From positions 62,001 to 126,000 of the forward strand of contig JAFVBR010000001.1 of assembly GCA_017479885.1 (NCBI GenBank): DNA of 64,000 nucleotides, read 5' to 3'. Positions within the stretch are counted from its first letter, which is position 1. Each line of letters opens with the position of its first letter. This document shows, piece after piece, positions 32,967 through 41,380 of this stretch. The position numbers and the translations under genes were made by a program. Under the pieces are notes generated by a model. That model ran no database searches and was not told the DNA's origin. It was given only the letters and a program-made list of their open reading frames with translations. The DNA comes from Paludibacteraceae bacterium (GTDB lineage: Bacteria; Bacteroidota; Bacteroidia; Bacteroidales; Paludibacteraceae).

Positions 32967-34394
32967 ATGAAACGAGCATTGGGCACATTGTTAATATTAC
33001 TGCTGTCTGTCGCAGCCATTGCAGAAAACGACCCGTTTGCAGCAGAGCCGGAAGAAACGACAAGCATTGGTATTCATGCTTCATCAGCCACTGTTGACAA
33101 TATGTCGGCAGGGTTCTACGATGTGGATTTGTTTGCCGCAGACGGCAGCATGCTCTGCCTGCGCATTGTCTCCGGTTGCAAACAACTCCCCACAGGCGAG
33201 TTTTTCTTTGCCGATAGTGAGAGTTCGTTATCAGAATATGCGGCTGCATCGTCAGGCGCACTCCACACGTCAGACATCGACTGGAACAGCAGGTCGTATC
33301 TGCGCACTGCCAAAGGCAACTACTATTTTCTGCTCAAAGGCAAAGTGACAATAAGCAGCAACGACGGCAACCACAAGATTACCGTCGAAGCCACCAGTGC
33401 ACACGGCAGCACCGTCACTGCAGACTATCAGGGCATACTTGACCCGTCGGCATATATCGACGAGCCGCAGCAGAAGTCGGATATAGAGGAGACAGGTGTC
33501 AGCCTGAGGTACCGTCCTTTCGGCACCTCGCTGACAGACATTTTCATCTATACCGAAAGTGGTTCGGCACTCATACTCGACATCTACTCACAAGACGTAT
33601 TCCCTCTCGGCACCTTCACCATCAACGACTCTCACGAGAAAAACTCAATACTGGCTTCAGTTGGTACTCATCAGCCTTCGTTCTATCAGACCACAGGCAG
33701 CTACTGGTATCTGACCTCCGGCAAGGTTACCATAGGCAAGAATGCCGACAACTGGGTGTTCGATGTTGATGCTTATACGCACTACGGCTCACACATCAAA
33801 GTGCACTACGAAGGCTGGGCTGAGTATATCGGCACTTTCACTCCGATGCCCGATTTCACCTACGATGCCGAACCTTCTGAACCATCTGCTCTCAAATACA
33901 GTTTCACCAACTGCCAATACAAGTGGTACAACGGCATTCTCGCTATCGACATGGGAGACGACACTACACAACTGTACATCGAAATGGTTACCGCCGAACA
34001 GGAACCGCCGGCAGGCATCTATCACATAACTACCGACTCCGTACCCGGCACACTGATTGCATCACCGGGAGGTACCGACCAGGCCGACTATGGCACATTC
34101 CTCGCTCTGTTCGACAAGAACGAGAACTGGCTCTGCTCGTATTATATCGTCAGCGGCACACTGAGTGTCAAACGGGAGAACAGCACACTCACCATGCTCT
34201 TCACAGGCAGAAGCAAGAAAGGGTCTGACATCACTGTCACCTACACCGGCCCTGTCAATACCTCTATCCCGCAGACAACAGGCTCATACTCACAGCCTGC
34301 TGATGACAAAACCTACAACATACTCGGGCAACAAGTCAACCAAAACTTCAAAGGCATAACCATCCGCAACGGCAGAAAAACATTGTTACGTTGA
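32967..34394 (+). CDS. Secreted protein with three internal beta-rich repeats and a T9SS-like tail
   Basis: 475 residues from the ATG at 32967 (longer frame starts inside the promoter). Signal peptide MKRALGTLLILLLSVAAIA. Three segments of about 110-130 residues repeat the same plan: a strand pair, a GTF/GEF/GIY turn with DS (GEFFFADSES, GTFTINDSH, GIYHITTDS), then a Y-W/Y-F region, SGKVTI/SGTLSV and a final HGSTVTADYQG / YGSHIKVHYEG / KGSDITVTYTG strand. The C-terminus TYNILGQQV...GITIRNGRKTLLR is like the short sorting tails of Bacteroidales secreted proteins. Function unknown. Confidence 0.78.
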   Translation: MKRALGTLLILLLSVAAIAENDPFAAEPEETTSIGIHASSATVDNMSAGFYDVDLFAADGSMLCLRIVSGCKQLPTGEFFFADSESSLSEYAAASSGALHTSDIDWNSRSYLRTAKGNYYFLLKGKVTISSNDGNHKITVEATSAHGSTVTADYQGILDPSAYIDEPQQKSDIEETGVSLRYRPFGTSLTDIFIYTESGSALILDIYSQDVFPLGTFTINDSHEKNSILASVGTHQPSFYQTTGSYWYLTSGKVTIGKNADNWVFDVDAYTHYGSHIKVHYEGWAEYIGTFTPMPDFTYDAEPSEPSALKYSFTNCQYKWYNGILAIDMGDDTTQLYIEMVTAEQEPPAGIYHITTDSVPGTLIASPGGTDQADYGTFLALFDKNENWLCSYYIVSGTLSVKRENSTLTMLFTGRSKKGSDITVTYTGPVNTSIPQTTGSYSQPADDKTYNILGQQVNQNFKGITIRNGRKTLLR

Positions 34395-34421
34395 CTATAC
34401 GAGTTCTACCACATGTGAGTT

Positions 34422-34511
34422 CTACCGCAAGGTGGTCTTGTATTCGAGGGTGACATCGCCGCCGACGGAGCTGGTGCCGACTCCTACATCATAAACAGAA
34501 ATACGTCTCAT
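34422..34511 (-). CDS. Possible 29-residue ORF overlapping the preceding stop codon
   Basis: The ATG overlaps the TGA of the gene at 34508-34975 (ATGA) and the frame reads MRRISVYDVGVG...EYKTTLR before TAG. It could be a coupled small protein, a frameshifted C-terminal remnant, or chance. Confidence 0.25.
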   Translation of the reverse strand: MRRISVYDVGVGTSSVGGDVTLEYKTTLR

Positions 34512-34975
34512 GGCTGCATAAATTTCAAAGTGATTTTTCCGGTGGTCAGAATATATGCCGTTCCTCTATAGCCGCTCGTTGAGATTGTTCCGTTTCCGTT
34601 GCTGTCCAAGCGGTGTTGCGCCGCCAGATGCCCTTGAACCGTATAGATATTTACCGGCGAACCGGGTACACCGCCTTCGATGATGATTTGTCCGTCGCGG
34701 AAAGAGAATATCTGCGGCAGCTCCATATCATCGGCATCTGCCGGAATGTCCGCTTTCTCGAATGCCACTTTGCGAAGACTGTTCAGCGGGTACTGCACCG
34801 AACCGTTGTCGGTGGTCATTACAAGGTCGGTCGCCGTGTACGACAATACGGGTTTAGTGCTGAAAGCAAACAACACTGCATCGCCGCTCTGCGGATAGAC
34901 CGCTACAACATTCTGCTCCGTTGCCGTCATTGCAACCGGGAGGAGGAATAGGAGGGAGAGTACGATTTTTTTCAT
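34508..34975 (-). CDS. Small secreted protein with T9SS type A-like C-terminal domain
   Basis: 155 residues. Signal peptide (MKKIVLSLLFLLPVAMTATEQ), a short beta-rich domain (VVAVYPQSGDAVLFAFS...LVMTTDNGSVQYPLNSLRKVAFEK), then from about residue 90 a pattern like the Por secretion tail (FRDGQIIIEGGVPGSPVNIYTVQGHLAAQ...YRGTAYILTTGKITLKF). Proteins of this plan are common in Bacteroidales; no function is known to me. It is exported and perhaps surface-anchored by T9SS. Confidence 0.72.
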   Translation of the reverse strand: MKKIVLSLLFLLPVAMTATEQNVVAVYPQSGDAVLFAFSTKPVLSYTATDLVMTTDNGSVQYPLNSLRKVAFEKADIPADADDMELPQIFSFRDGQIIIEGGVPGSPVNIYTVQGHLAAQHRLDSNGNGTISTSGYRGTAYILTTGKITLKFMQP

Positions 34976-35151
34976 ATGCTGTTACGTCTGTTTTTTTCTT
35001 TTTTTGTACTGCTTTTACGCAAAAAGTATTACTGCTTTAATGCCACTTGTATCTGTGGCACGCAACTCCACCCGCGTACCGCAAGATACCTTAAAGATAC
35101 TCTTATATTCTGTTTCTTTTTAGGCACTTGCGGATATAATAACGGAAGCGC

Positions 35152-35195
35152 TGCCTATGCATTACCTAAGCACTACCTATGCAATACCTATGTAA
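35152..35195. repeat. 11-bp tandem repeat array
   Basis: Four units: TGCCTATGCAT, TACCTAAGCAC, TACCTATGCAA, TACCTATGTAA, adjacent and in register, between the end of the frameshifted gene and the start of the small secreted protein gene. Confidence 0.85.
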
Positions 35196-35211
35196 CACGA
35201 CTTTTTTTTAA

Positions 35212-36165
35212 TTACTTCATCTCTGCGCCGAGGGCATTGTATGTCTTGCCGTTCCGCTCGATAAGGAGGATGCCGTTGCGGAACATCTTTGTACTCTGTA
35301 CATTGTCACTTTGTACATTCTCAATCGGTGTGGTATCAATGTCCTTCACCAGACGGACGGCGTGCCCGAAATAACTGTCTCTACTGTGCGAAGGTTGAAC
35401 AGTGACACCTCTAAAGAAAAGATCCGCACCTCTCATTCCATCTTCAGATGTGCTTTGATCAGGAGTCCAGTAAATACCTGCCTCATTGAGATCTACATTC
35501 TTATCGAAACGATACCCGGTCGCAGGTAAGAAGACAGCTCCTGCAGCCTCTAATACAGCCCATTCTTCGGCGGTTAAAATATTATATACGTACAGATCGA
35601 TATCATAACTGCTGACTTCATATATAGCCTCCCTTATTAACCAAACCAACTGTTGTGCCGGCGGTAAAGGATGCACCTTCCGGCAACACCCAATTATCGG
35701 GCAGAATAATCAGTCCTTTTGCTCCATCAACACTACCCAAGCCAAAGAGCGTAGCGGCATTTTCACGGGATAGGAAAAGATACTTCCATTCTTCTCTTGT
35801 CGGAGTGCGCCATGTATCTACGCCGCCGTTGTTAATAGGATTAGTCCCCCAGTCAGTAAAGGTGGCATAATCTGCTTCGTTGGTACTTGTTTTAGTCGGC
35901 GCGTCACCTGTGCCCCAACCGAAGAGGTCTATCCAGCCGTCGTAGGTGTCGTTGATGTTTTTATTGGCATCGCCTACGTAGTCATACTGATTGGTAGCAA
36001 ACCGCCAGGTCTGCGTAGAGGCTTGGTATTGCAGGTTACCCTGCGAGAAAACAACTTGGTCACCATTCTGATTGATGGTAAAACGACCTTGCAACGCACC
36101 TTCGGTAGCGTTCATCTGAAAAGTGCAGGCAACAAGTGCCGACAAAAAAAATAAATTTTTTTCAT
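35212..36165 (-). pseudogene. Frameshifted secreted protein gene (FGE/DUF1566-like fold)
   Basis: Two frames must be joined. From the ATG at 36165 the signal peptide is out of frame because of the run A7-TTTA-T8; adding one base restores a signal ending FLSALVACTFQ. The body (35618-36142 frame) has GRFTINQNGDQVVFSQGNLQYQ, YDYVGDANKNIN, WRTPTREEWKYLF. A second shift at the TATATAT run (35620-35626) is needed to reach LTAEEWAVLEAAGAVFLPATGYR and the end, which carries the tail NGILLIERNGKTYNALGAEMK. Either a pseudogene, a phase-variable gene, or assembly errors in short repeats. Confidence 0.7.
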
Positions 36166-36248
36166 AATTGTGATATTGTTAGAGTTTGTTTTTTACATGG
36201 ATGCAACAAGCTACCGATGCACGCAGAGTGACAGAGTGCGCGGTCATG

Positions 36249-36473
36249 TTATTGCAATTCCTGTTTAAGTATATCGTACAAATAAACGGCTCCTTGATAA
36301 TACAAACCGGTATTTTCGTTTTCCAGTTTTTTGTATGTAGAGGAAGTGTAGAGTTTATGCATTGCCGTTGGGATATCATAGCCATAGTCTTCCATCAACA
36401 TCTGAACGAGCGAGTCGGTCAAACATTCAATCATAAACTGCTTGTCCCTATTATGTTGTTCATGCTCACTCAT
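36249..36473 (-). CDS. Small protein of the DUF3990 module (TGLYYQ type)
   Basis: 74 residues, mostly helical (FMIECLTDSLVQMLMEDYGYDIPTAMHKLY) with a C-terminal TGLYYQGAVYLYDILKQEL. It overlaps the DUF3990 gene by 4 bp. I associate this pattern with small proteins accompanying DUF3990/DUF3791 genes; it may be a DUF3791 relative or a separate partner. Possibly an antitoxin or immunity partner of the upstream enzyme; inference from gene order only. Confidence 0.65.
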   Translation of the reverse strand: MSEHEQHNRDKQFMIECLTDSLVQMLMEDYGYDIPTAMHKLYTSSTYKKLENENTGLYYQGAVYLYDILKQELQ

Positions 36474-36949
36474 ATCTTTTCTAATAATCGGATTGCTCTC
36501 TCTGAACCAAAGAAGTACTGAAAGGTAGGCACCATAAACTTCAACTGCTCTACCAACCTTTCTGCATCTATATAGCCTTGCACATAACGTTGCACTTGTA
36601 CTCCGACACGGTCGTTGGCTATAGGACCGTAAACGATATCGAAATCATGGATTTGAGTATCAGTTCTGTTCTGCCTGTTTGCTACAATGAAACGTGCCCA
36701 ATCTGCGGTATAGGCATCAAAGTGTTTGAAGTTGATACAGTCATCTGTCAGATTTTTCTCATCTAAAAGATAGGTGGTAACAATTGGAGTCCCCGTTCCC
36801 TCACGTTCTACCGTTATTTGCGCCATACGGCGAGCTTGCTGCAAGTCATCAGACAAGTAGAATCCTTGTCCGAAATCTTTTCCTCTACGACCTATTCTGA
36901 GGTCAATAGATTCAATTGCCATATTTGAGCCGTGATAGAGTCTAAGCAT
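36470..36949 (-). CDS. DUF3990 protein, ADP-ribosyltransferase-like
   Basis: 159 residues from the ATG at 36949 (an in-frame TTG at 36964 would overlap the upstream stop). Seen: LRLYHGSNMAI at the N-terminus, GRRGKDFGQGFYLSDDLQQA (about 22-41), and DFDIVYGPIANDRVG (about 118-132). The HG-S and FGxGFYLS elements recall the ADP-ribosyltransferase-like clan in which I believe DUF3990 is placed. No activity is proven. It is flanked on both sides by small genes with 11-bp gap and 4-bp overlap, a toxin-antitoxin-like layout. Confidence 0.75.
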   Translation of the reverse strand: MLRLYHGSNMAIESIDLRIGRRGKDFGQGFYLSDDLQQARRMAQITVEREGTGTPIVTTYLLDEKNLTDDCINFKHFDAYTADWARFIVANRQNRTDTQIHDFDIVYGPIANDRVGVQVQRYVQGYIDAERLVEQLKFMVPTFQYFFGSERAIRLLEKI

Positions 36950-36960
36950 AATCCTGAATT

Positions 36961-37185
36961 TCAAGCGAGTGTGCCACCATTGCGTTGGCAGATACGTGTT
37001 ATATCATCTACGGCATCGTCAATGGAAAATGTATGTTCAATGTCATAATTGCGCAAAAGGAAATCAAGTCCCTTGTAGCGATTCAGGTAGTCATAGGATT
37101 CGCCGTTAAGCAATCCGAACCGTTGTGCAAAGGCTCCGATGCAGCAGACGAGCCATGAGATAGTATTTTGCGTTGTACGAGACAT
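36961..37185 (-). CDS. DUF3791-family small protein
   Basis: 74 residues: ISWLVCCIGAFAQRFGLLNGESYDYLNRYKG, then DFLLRNYDIEHTFSIDDAVDDITRIC. The YL..Y.G..FL...Y...HT.....DD pattern fits DUF3791, whose genes commonly sit beside DUF3990 genes. First gene of the module; a consensus promoter lies 19 bp upstream, giving a very short leader. Confidence 0.75.
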   Translation of the reverse strand: MSRTTQNTISWLVCCIGAFAQRFGLLNGESYDYLNRYKGLDFLLRNYDIEHTFSIDDAVDDITRICQRNGGTLA

Positions 37186-37203
37186 AACTTACCAAATTCG
37201 GGG

Positions 37204-37234
37204 CAAAGATATGAAAAAAAAACTAATCAGCAAA
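37204..37234 (-). promoter_or_regulatory. Promoter for the DUF3791-DUF3990 module
   Basis: Minus-strand TATCTTTG (37204-37211) with TTTG (37231-37234), 19 bp upstream. The start codon is at 37185, so the leader is only about 12 nt. Confidence 0.6.
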
Positions 37235-37415
37235 AATAAATCCACTCCGCATTACGAAATGTACTATTTTTAAGATGGTTCAAGACAACTTTAGCAGTAT
37301 CTTCGTATCGATAACTAATTGATACAAAGATGGGAAGATAGGTATATAGAGATAGTGTCAGGCTGTTGATGTGTCTTATCCTGAAACAGGTTTAGTCAGT
37401 ATTCAGTCTCTGCAA

Positions 37416-37470
37416 TGATATTATGGTGATACTACGGTAATATTACGGTGATACTACGGTGATAGTACGC
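37416..37470. repeat. 11-bp tandem repeat array at the ilvE gene end
   Basis: Five units in register: TGATATTATGG, TGATACTACGG, TAATATTACGG, TGATACTACGG, TGATAGTACGC. It ends 4 bp before the ilvE stop codon. Confidence 0.93.
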
Positions 37471-37474
37471 TAAC

Positions 37475-38482
37475 CTATACAATCTTGCACCAGCCGTGTC
37501 TGTCTTCCGCCCTGCCGTACTGAATATCCTGCAAGGCATTGTAGAGCAACTGACTGACGGGTCCCGGCTCGTCGCCGAACTCATATATTCTGCCGTTGTC
37601 GGGGTCAATCACTCTTGATATGGGTGAGATGACCGCCGCCGTGCCGCATGCTCCGCACTCGGTCATATCGGCAAGTTCTTCCAGCAGTACCGGGCGTTGC
37701 TCCACCTGTATGCCGTGGTCGCGGGCAAGCTGCATAAGCGAGTTGTTGGTGATGCTGGGCAGGATAGAAGTGCTCTTTGGCGTCACATACGCGCCCTGCT
37801 TTATTCCGAAGAAATTGGCAGCGCCGCACTCGTCGATATACCGCCTCTCAACCGAATCAAGAAACAGACAGCTGAGTCCCTGCGCGTGAGCCGCCTCTGT
37901 GGCGCGGAAGGAAGCGGCATAGTTGCCTCCTACCTTGAACTGTCCTGTGCCAAACGGTGCTGCACGGTCGATATGGCGGTTGACAACAAACGGTGTCCCG
38001 TGGAAACCGACAGGAAAATAAGGTCCTATCGGCGAAGGTATGACCACAAACAGAAAGTCTCTGCCAGGACCCACTCCCAAACGCGGCGTAGTGCCTATCA
38101 ACAGAGGGCGAAAATAGAGCGTGGCACCCGTCTCGTAAGGCGGCAGGTAGTCCATGTTCTTCTCAAGAGCCATCATCACTGCCTCGCAAAAAAGACTCTC
38201 GGGCACGGGAGCCATATACAGTCCCTCTGCAGAGCGTGCCATGCGGCGGGCATTCTCCTCCATGCGGAAGATGCGCACTTTGCCGTCTGCTCCGCGGAAC
38301 GCCTTCAGACCCTCGAATGCCTCCTGCCCGTATTGCAGGCAGGTGGCGGACAGGTGCAGTTGCACTGTCTTGTCTGCTGTCGCGCACAATTCACCCCATT
38401 CTCCGTTGTGGTACTCACAACGCACTATGTAGTCTGTTTCCGTATAATGGAATCCCAAACGACTCCAATCTATTTGTTTCAT
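37475..38482 (-). CDS. ilvE: Branched-chain amino acid aminotransferase
   Basis: 335 residues from the ATG at 38482 (MKQIDWSRLGFHYTETDY). Class IV PLP aminotransferase: QYGQEAFEGLKAFRG (about 58-72), RMEENARRMARSAEGL, KVGGNYAASFRA with the PLP lysine (about 190-200), and ECGAANFFGI...TSILPSITNNSLMQLA. It catalyses the last step of valine, leucine and isoleucine synthesis and the first step of their breakdown. Last in the dapB-lepB-wbqC-ilvE run; 10 bp after the WbqC-like gene. Confidence 0.95.
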   Translation of the reverse strand: MKQIDWSRLGFHYTETDYIVRCEYHNGEWGELCATADKTVQLHLSATCLQYGQEAFEGLKAFRGADGKVRIFRMEENARRMARSAEGLYMAPVPESLFCEAVMMALEKNMDYLPPYETGATLYFRPLLIGTTPRLGVGPGRDFLFVVIPSPIGPYFPVGFHGTPFVVNRHIDRAAPFGTGQFKVGGNYAASFRATEAAHAQGLSCLFLDSVERRYIDECGAANFFGIKQGAYVTPKSTSILPSITNNSLMQLARDHGIQVEQRPVLLEELADMTECGACGTAAVISPISRVIDPDNGRIYEFGDEPGPVSQLLYNALQDIQYGRAEDRHGWCKIV

Positions 38483-38492
38483 AACATTAAAT

Positions 38493-39011
38493 TTACAGAT
38501 ATTCGGCTGCTTGCGGACCATACTGCATCAGCAAATCAAGTATGCTACCGCCAGTGCCCCAATAGCCTTCAAGGTCGCACTCCGCCCAATCTGCTGTACA
38601 GGGCAGAGGGCTGTAACCCTTGGGACGCTCGTTATTAAGCAGGCAGATAACCACAGCATGACAAGCATCATTCAAATCCTTTAGAAACTTAAACTGCCTA
38701 TCATACAACGGCAATATATAATCTTCGTAATAGTCATAATACGGTGTGTTCTTGTAGGCAGAGAGTAATGCCACCTTGTGCTGGTGTTGCCAGTGCTGCT
38801 GGTAACTTATCTGCACATCTTTGGTCAACTGCTTGCGCTCCGAGTGGCATACCGGCACGGTTAGTGTCACGGCTCCGTTGGGAGACATGATTACGCAACG
38901 GTTACGGAAAGTCTGCTTCGGAAAACTCTCAAAGACCTCAATTCGGCAAGGCTCTTTCATGTAAGCCTTGTACCACTCCACCGGAGCAAAATATGATGTT
39001 GGAAGAACCAT
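38493..39011 (-). CDS. WbqC-like family protein
   Basis: 172 residues. LPTSYFAPVEWYKAYMKEPCRIEVFESFPKQTFRNRCVI and LLSAYKNTPYYDYYEDYILPLY are typical of WbqC-like proteins, which often lie next to lepB in Bacteroidota. The biochemical function is not established; some members sit in O-antigen clusters. It lies 19 bp downstream of lepB. Confidence 0.82.
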   Translation of the reverse strand: MVLPTSYFAPVEWYKAYMKEPCRIEVFESFPKQTFRNRCVIMSPNGAVTLTVPVCHSERKQLTKDVQISYQQHWQHQHKVALLSAYKNTPYYDYYEDYILPLYDRQFKFLKDLNDACHAVVICLLNNERPKGYSPLPCTADWAECDLEGYWGTGGSILDLLMQYGPQAAEYL

Positions 39012-39030
39012 GAATACAAACCGGACAACC

Positions 39031-40434
39031 CTACTTCTCAGCGTTGCGGAACAGTCTGTTCCAACGAATATGCCCCTTCAACCATGGCTTGTCTTTCTCT
39101 ATTGAGAGCCAGATGAACACAGGTCTGCCCACTATGTGGTCTTCTGGCACAAAACCCCAATAGCGCGAGTCGGCGGAGTTGTGGCGGTTGTCACCCATCA
39201 TCCAATAGTAGTCCATCTTGAACGTGTACTCGTCACCTATCTTAGCCGTACTGTGCTCGTAGGCATCTATCACACGACGATATATCTGCCAGTTGTCCGC
39301 AGTCAACTTTATTGTCTCACCTTTCTTCGGTATATATATCGGACCGTAGTTGTCACGACTCCAGCGGACAAGCGAGTCACCTTCTGTGAACACTGCGCCC
39401 AATGGATACACATCGCCACCGCGCCACTCCGGCTCCAGAACTATTGTATCCACTGCCGCATTCTTCTCAAGACGTGCTTTCATCTCTTTGGTCAGAGGAA
39501 AATGATATACAGGCATCTCCGGATTCAAACCCAACGCCAACTTCTCCTCCACACCCGCCTTCGTTTGAGGTATCAAACGACGGTCGTCTTTCGAGATTCC
39601 CAACTTATCCAAGGTCAATGCTGACAACAGACTGCCCGTTGTCTGAACATAATAATTGTATTGTACACCCTCCTTGTCCTCCAACAACTTGCCGTTAACG
39701 TACACCTGGTTGTCTATTATCTGTAGCGTGTCACCGGGCTCGCCCACACAACGTTTCACGTAGTTCTCGCGTCTGTCAACAGGTCGCCACACTATGTCGC
39801 CGAATGCGTCCTTACGGCTCTCCACATTATGCTTGCCGTAATAGTGGCACAACGTGTAGTAGTCGGGATTCTGCATCTTCAGGCACACCGTGTCACCCGT
39901 CGGAACATTGAACACCACGATGTCGCCCTTCTCAGGTTTGTCCCAGCCTTTCAGACGGCGGTACTCCCACTGAGGCTTATCTATATAACTCTTGCCGCCG
40001 CCAAGCCACTTGGGAAACGTATGCTGTACCAGCGGAAAACTAAACGGCGTGTTCGGCACGCGCGGACCGTAACTTGCCTTGCTCACAAACAGAAAGTCGC
40101 CCACGCGCAGACTCTTCTCAAGCGATGACGACGGTATCTGGTAGTTTTGGAACAAATACAGATTGATGAAATACACTGCCACCAATGCGAACACTATCGC
40201 ATCAACCCACGAACATATCGTGTACAACGTCTTGTTCGTCTCCTTATATTTCTTCCACCATGTCCAGTTGATGAACTTCGTCGTGAACATGTCAACTATC
40301 ACGGGCAGCAACAGCACCCACCACCAGTTGCCGTGCCACACTAAGAACAGCACATACAGCACTCCCCAAACGGCAGCCTTTATCCACTGCTTCTTCTCTA
40401 CGTTTTTAAGTCTCGTTATCAGCTTGTCTTTCAT
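39031..40434 (-). CDS. lepB: Signal peptidase I
   Basis: 467 residues, the long Bacteroidota form. Several hydrophobic segments in the first 105 residues. The catalytic Ser region is NYQIPSSSLEKSLRVGDFLFVSK (about 113-135), the catalytic Lys region ENYVKRCVGEPGDTLQI (about 224-240), and the C-terminal box MGDNRHNSADSRYWGFVP. A large insertion lies between the Lys box and the MGDNRHNS box. It removes signal peptides at the inner membrane, relevant to the many exported proteins here. Confidence 0.95.
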   Translation of the reverse strand: MKDKLITRLKNVEKKQWIKAAVWGVLYVLFLVWHGNWWWVLLLPVIVDMFTTKFINWTWWKKYKETNKTLYTICSWVDAIVFALVAVYFINLYLFQNYQIPSSSLEKSLRVGDFLFVSKASYGPRVPNTPFSFPLVQHTFPKWLGGGKSYIDKPQWEYRRLKGWDKPEKGDIVVFNVPTGDTVCLKMQNPDYYTLCHYYGKHNVESRKDAFGDIVWRPVDRRENYVKRCVGEPGDTLQIIDNQVYVNGKLLEDKEGVQYNYYVQTTGSLLSALTLDKLGISKDDRRLIPQTKAGVEEKLALGLNPEMPVYHFPLTKEMKARLEKNAAVDTIVLEPEWRGGDVYPLGAVFTEGDSLVRWSRDNYGPIYIPKKGETIKLTADNWQIYRRVIDAYEHSTAKIGDEYTFKMDYYWMMGDNRHNSADSRYWGFVPEDHIVGRPVFIWLSIEKDKPWLKGHIRWNRLFRNAEK

Positions 40435-40457
40435 ATATGTAATTTATCAATTGTACT

Positions 40458-41129
40458 CTATAGATTACCCATTACATCTCTCATGGTGTAGAACCCTGTT
40501 TTGCCGCACAGAAACTCCGCCGCCATCACTGCCCCCAAGGCAAACCCCTCGCGGCTCTTCGCCTCATGACGAATCTCTATCTTGTCCACTCCGCTCTCAT
40601 ACTCTACAAAATGCGTGCCGGGCACCTCACCTTCGCGAACACTCGTTATCTTCTCCTTCGGAAAAGCAATGTCGTCTGCCAGCGTCACCGCAGTACCCGA
40701 GGGCGCGTCAAGCTTGTGTATATGATGAATCTCCGTCATGCTCACCTTGTAGTCGCCGTAAGGCGCCATCAACTCCGCAAGACGCTTGTTCAAGGCAAAA
40801 AAGAGGTTCACACCCACCGAGAAGTTGCTCGACCAGAGCAGTGCCTTGCCGTTGGTCTCCAGTTCCTTCCGTAATTCCGGCAGACTGCTCTGCCAGCCTG
40901 TTGTGCCGGACACCACTCCCACTCCTGCCTGCCATGCCTTGTGTATGTTGTCAACTGCCGTCATGGGAGTGCTGAACTCTATAGCCACATCGGCTGAAGC
41001 AAACGCTTCCGACGCAAAGTCCTCCTGATTGTCCTTGTCTATGCGGCACACCACGTTATGCCCCCTGCTGAGAGCAACCTGTTCTATCATGTGCCCCATC
41101 TTGCCGTATCCTATCAATGCTATGTTCAT
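40458..41129 (-). CDS. dapB: 4-hydroxy-tetrahydrodipicolinate reductase
   Basis: 223 residues. N-terminal nucleotide-binding motif IALIGYGKMGHMIEQ, then VVSGTTGWQ (about 93), the catalytic histidine region MTEIHHIHKLDAPSGTA (about 137-153), and IEIRHEAKSREGFALGAVMAAEFL at the end. Shorter than many proteobacterial DapB but all motifs are present. It acts in lysine and diaminopimelate synthesis for peptidoglycan. First gene of the run to ilvE. Confidence 0.94.
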   Translation of the reverse strand: MNIALIGYGKMGHMIEQVALSRGHNVVCRIDKDNQEDFASEAFASADVAIEFSTPMTAVDNIHKAWQAGVGVVSGTTGWQSSLPELRKELETNGKALLWSSNFSVGVNLFFALNKRLAELMAPYGDYKVSMTEIHHIHKLDAPSGTAVTLADDIAFPKEKITSVREGEVPGTHFVEYESGVDKIEIRHEAKSREGFALGAVMAAEFLCGKTGFYTMRDVMGNL

Positions 41130-41189
41130 CTTTCGTTTTTGAGGTTAGAGTTTCGTATTTAGTGTCGGGTGTTTGGCGCTTCAAGCTTG

Positions 41190-41224
41190 CAAAGGTACAA
41201 AGAATAGTTGAAATGCCCAACAAA
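41190..41224 (-). promoter_or_regulatory. Promoter for dapB
   Basis: Minus-strand TACCTTTG (41190-41197) with TTTG/TTG at 41218-41224. The leader is about 55 nt. Confidence 0.6.
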
Positions 41225-41248
41225 AATCAATCTTTAATATGATAACTG

Positions 41249-41279
41249 TTGCGAGTGTCAATAAAAAGTCATACCTTTG
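41249..41279 (+). promoter_or_regulatory. Promoter for the lipocalin-like lipoprotein gene
   Basis: TACCTTTG (41272-41279) with TTG (41249-41251), 20 bp upstream. Predicted leader about 95 nt. Confidence 0.65.
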
Positions 41280-41380
41280 CAGCGAATAACAATAGTCTCC
41301 CGAATCCGAGACTATAACATAAAAAAATAACAACTCCTAAACACCGGTGCAACTACCGCATAACCGCCGGATAATTAGTT

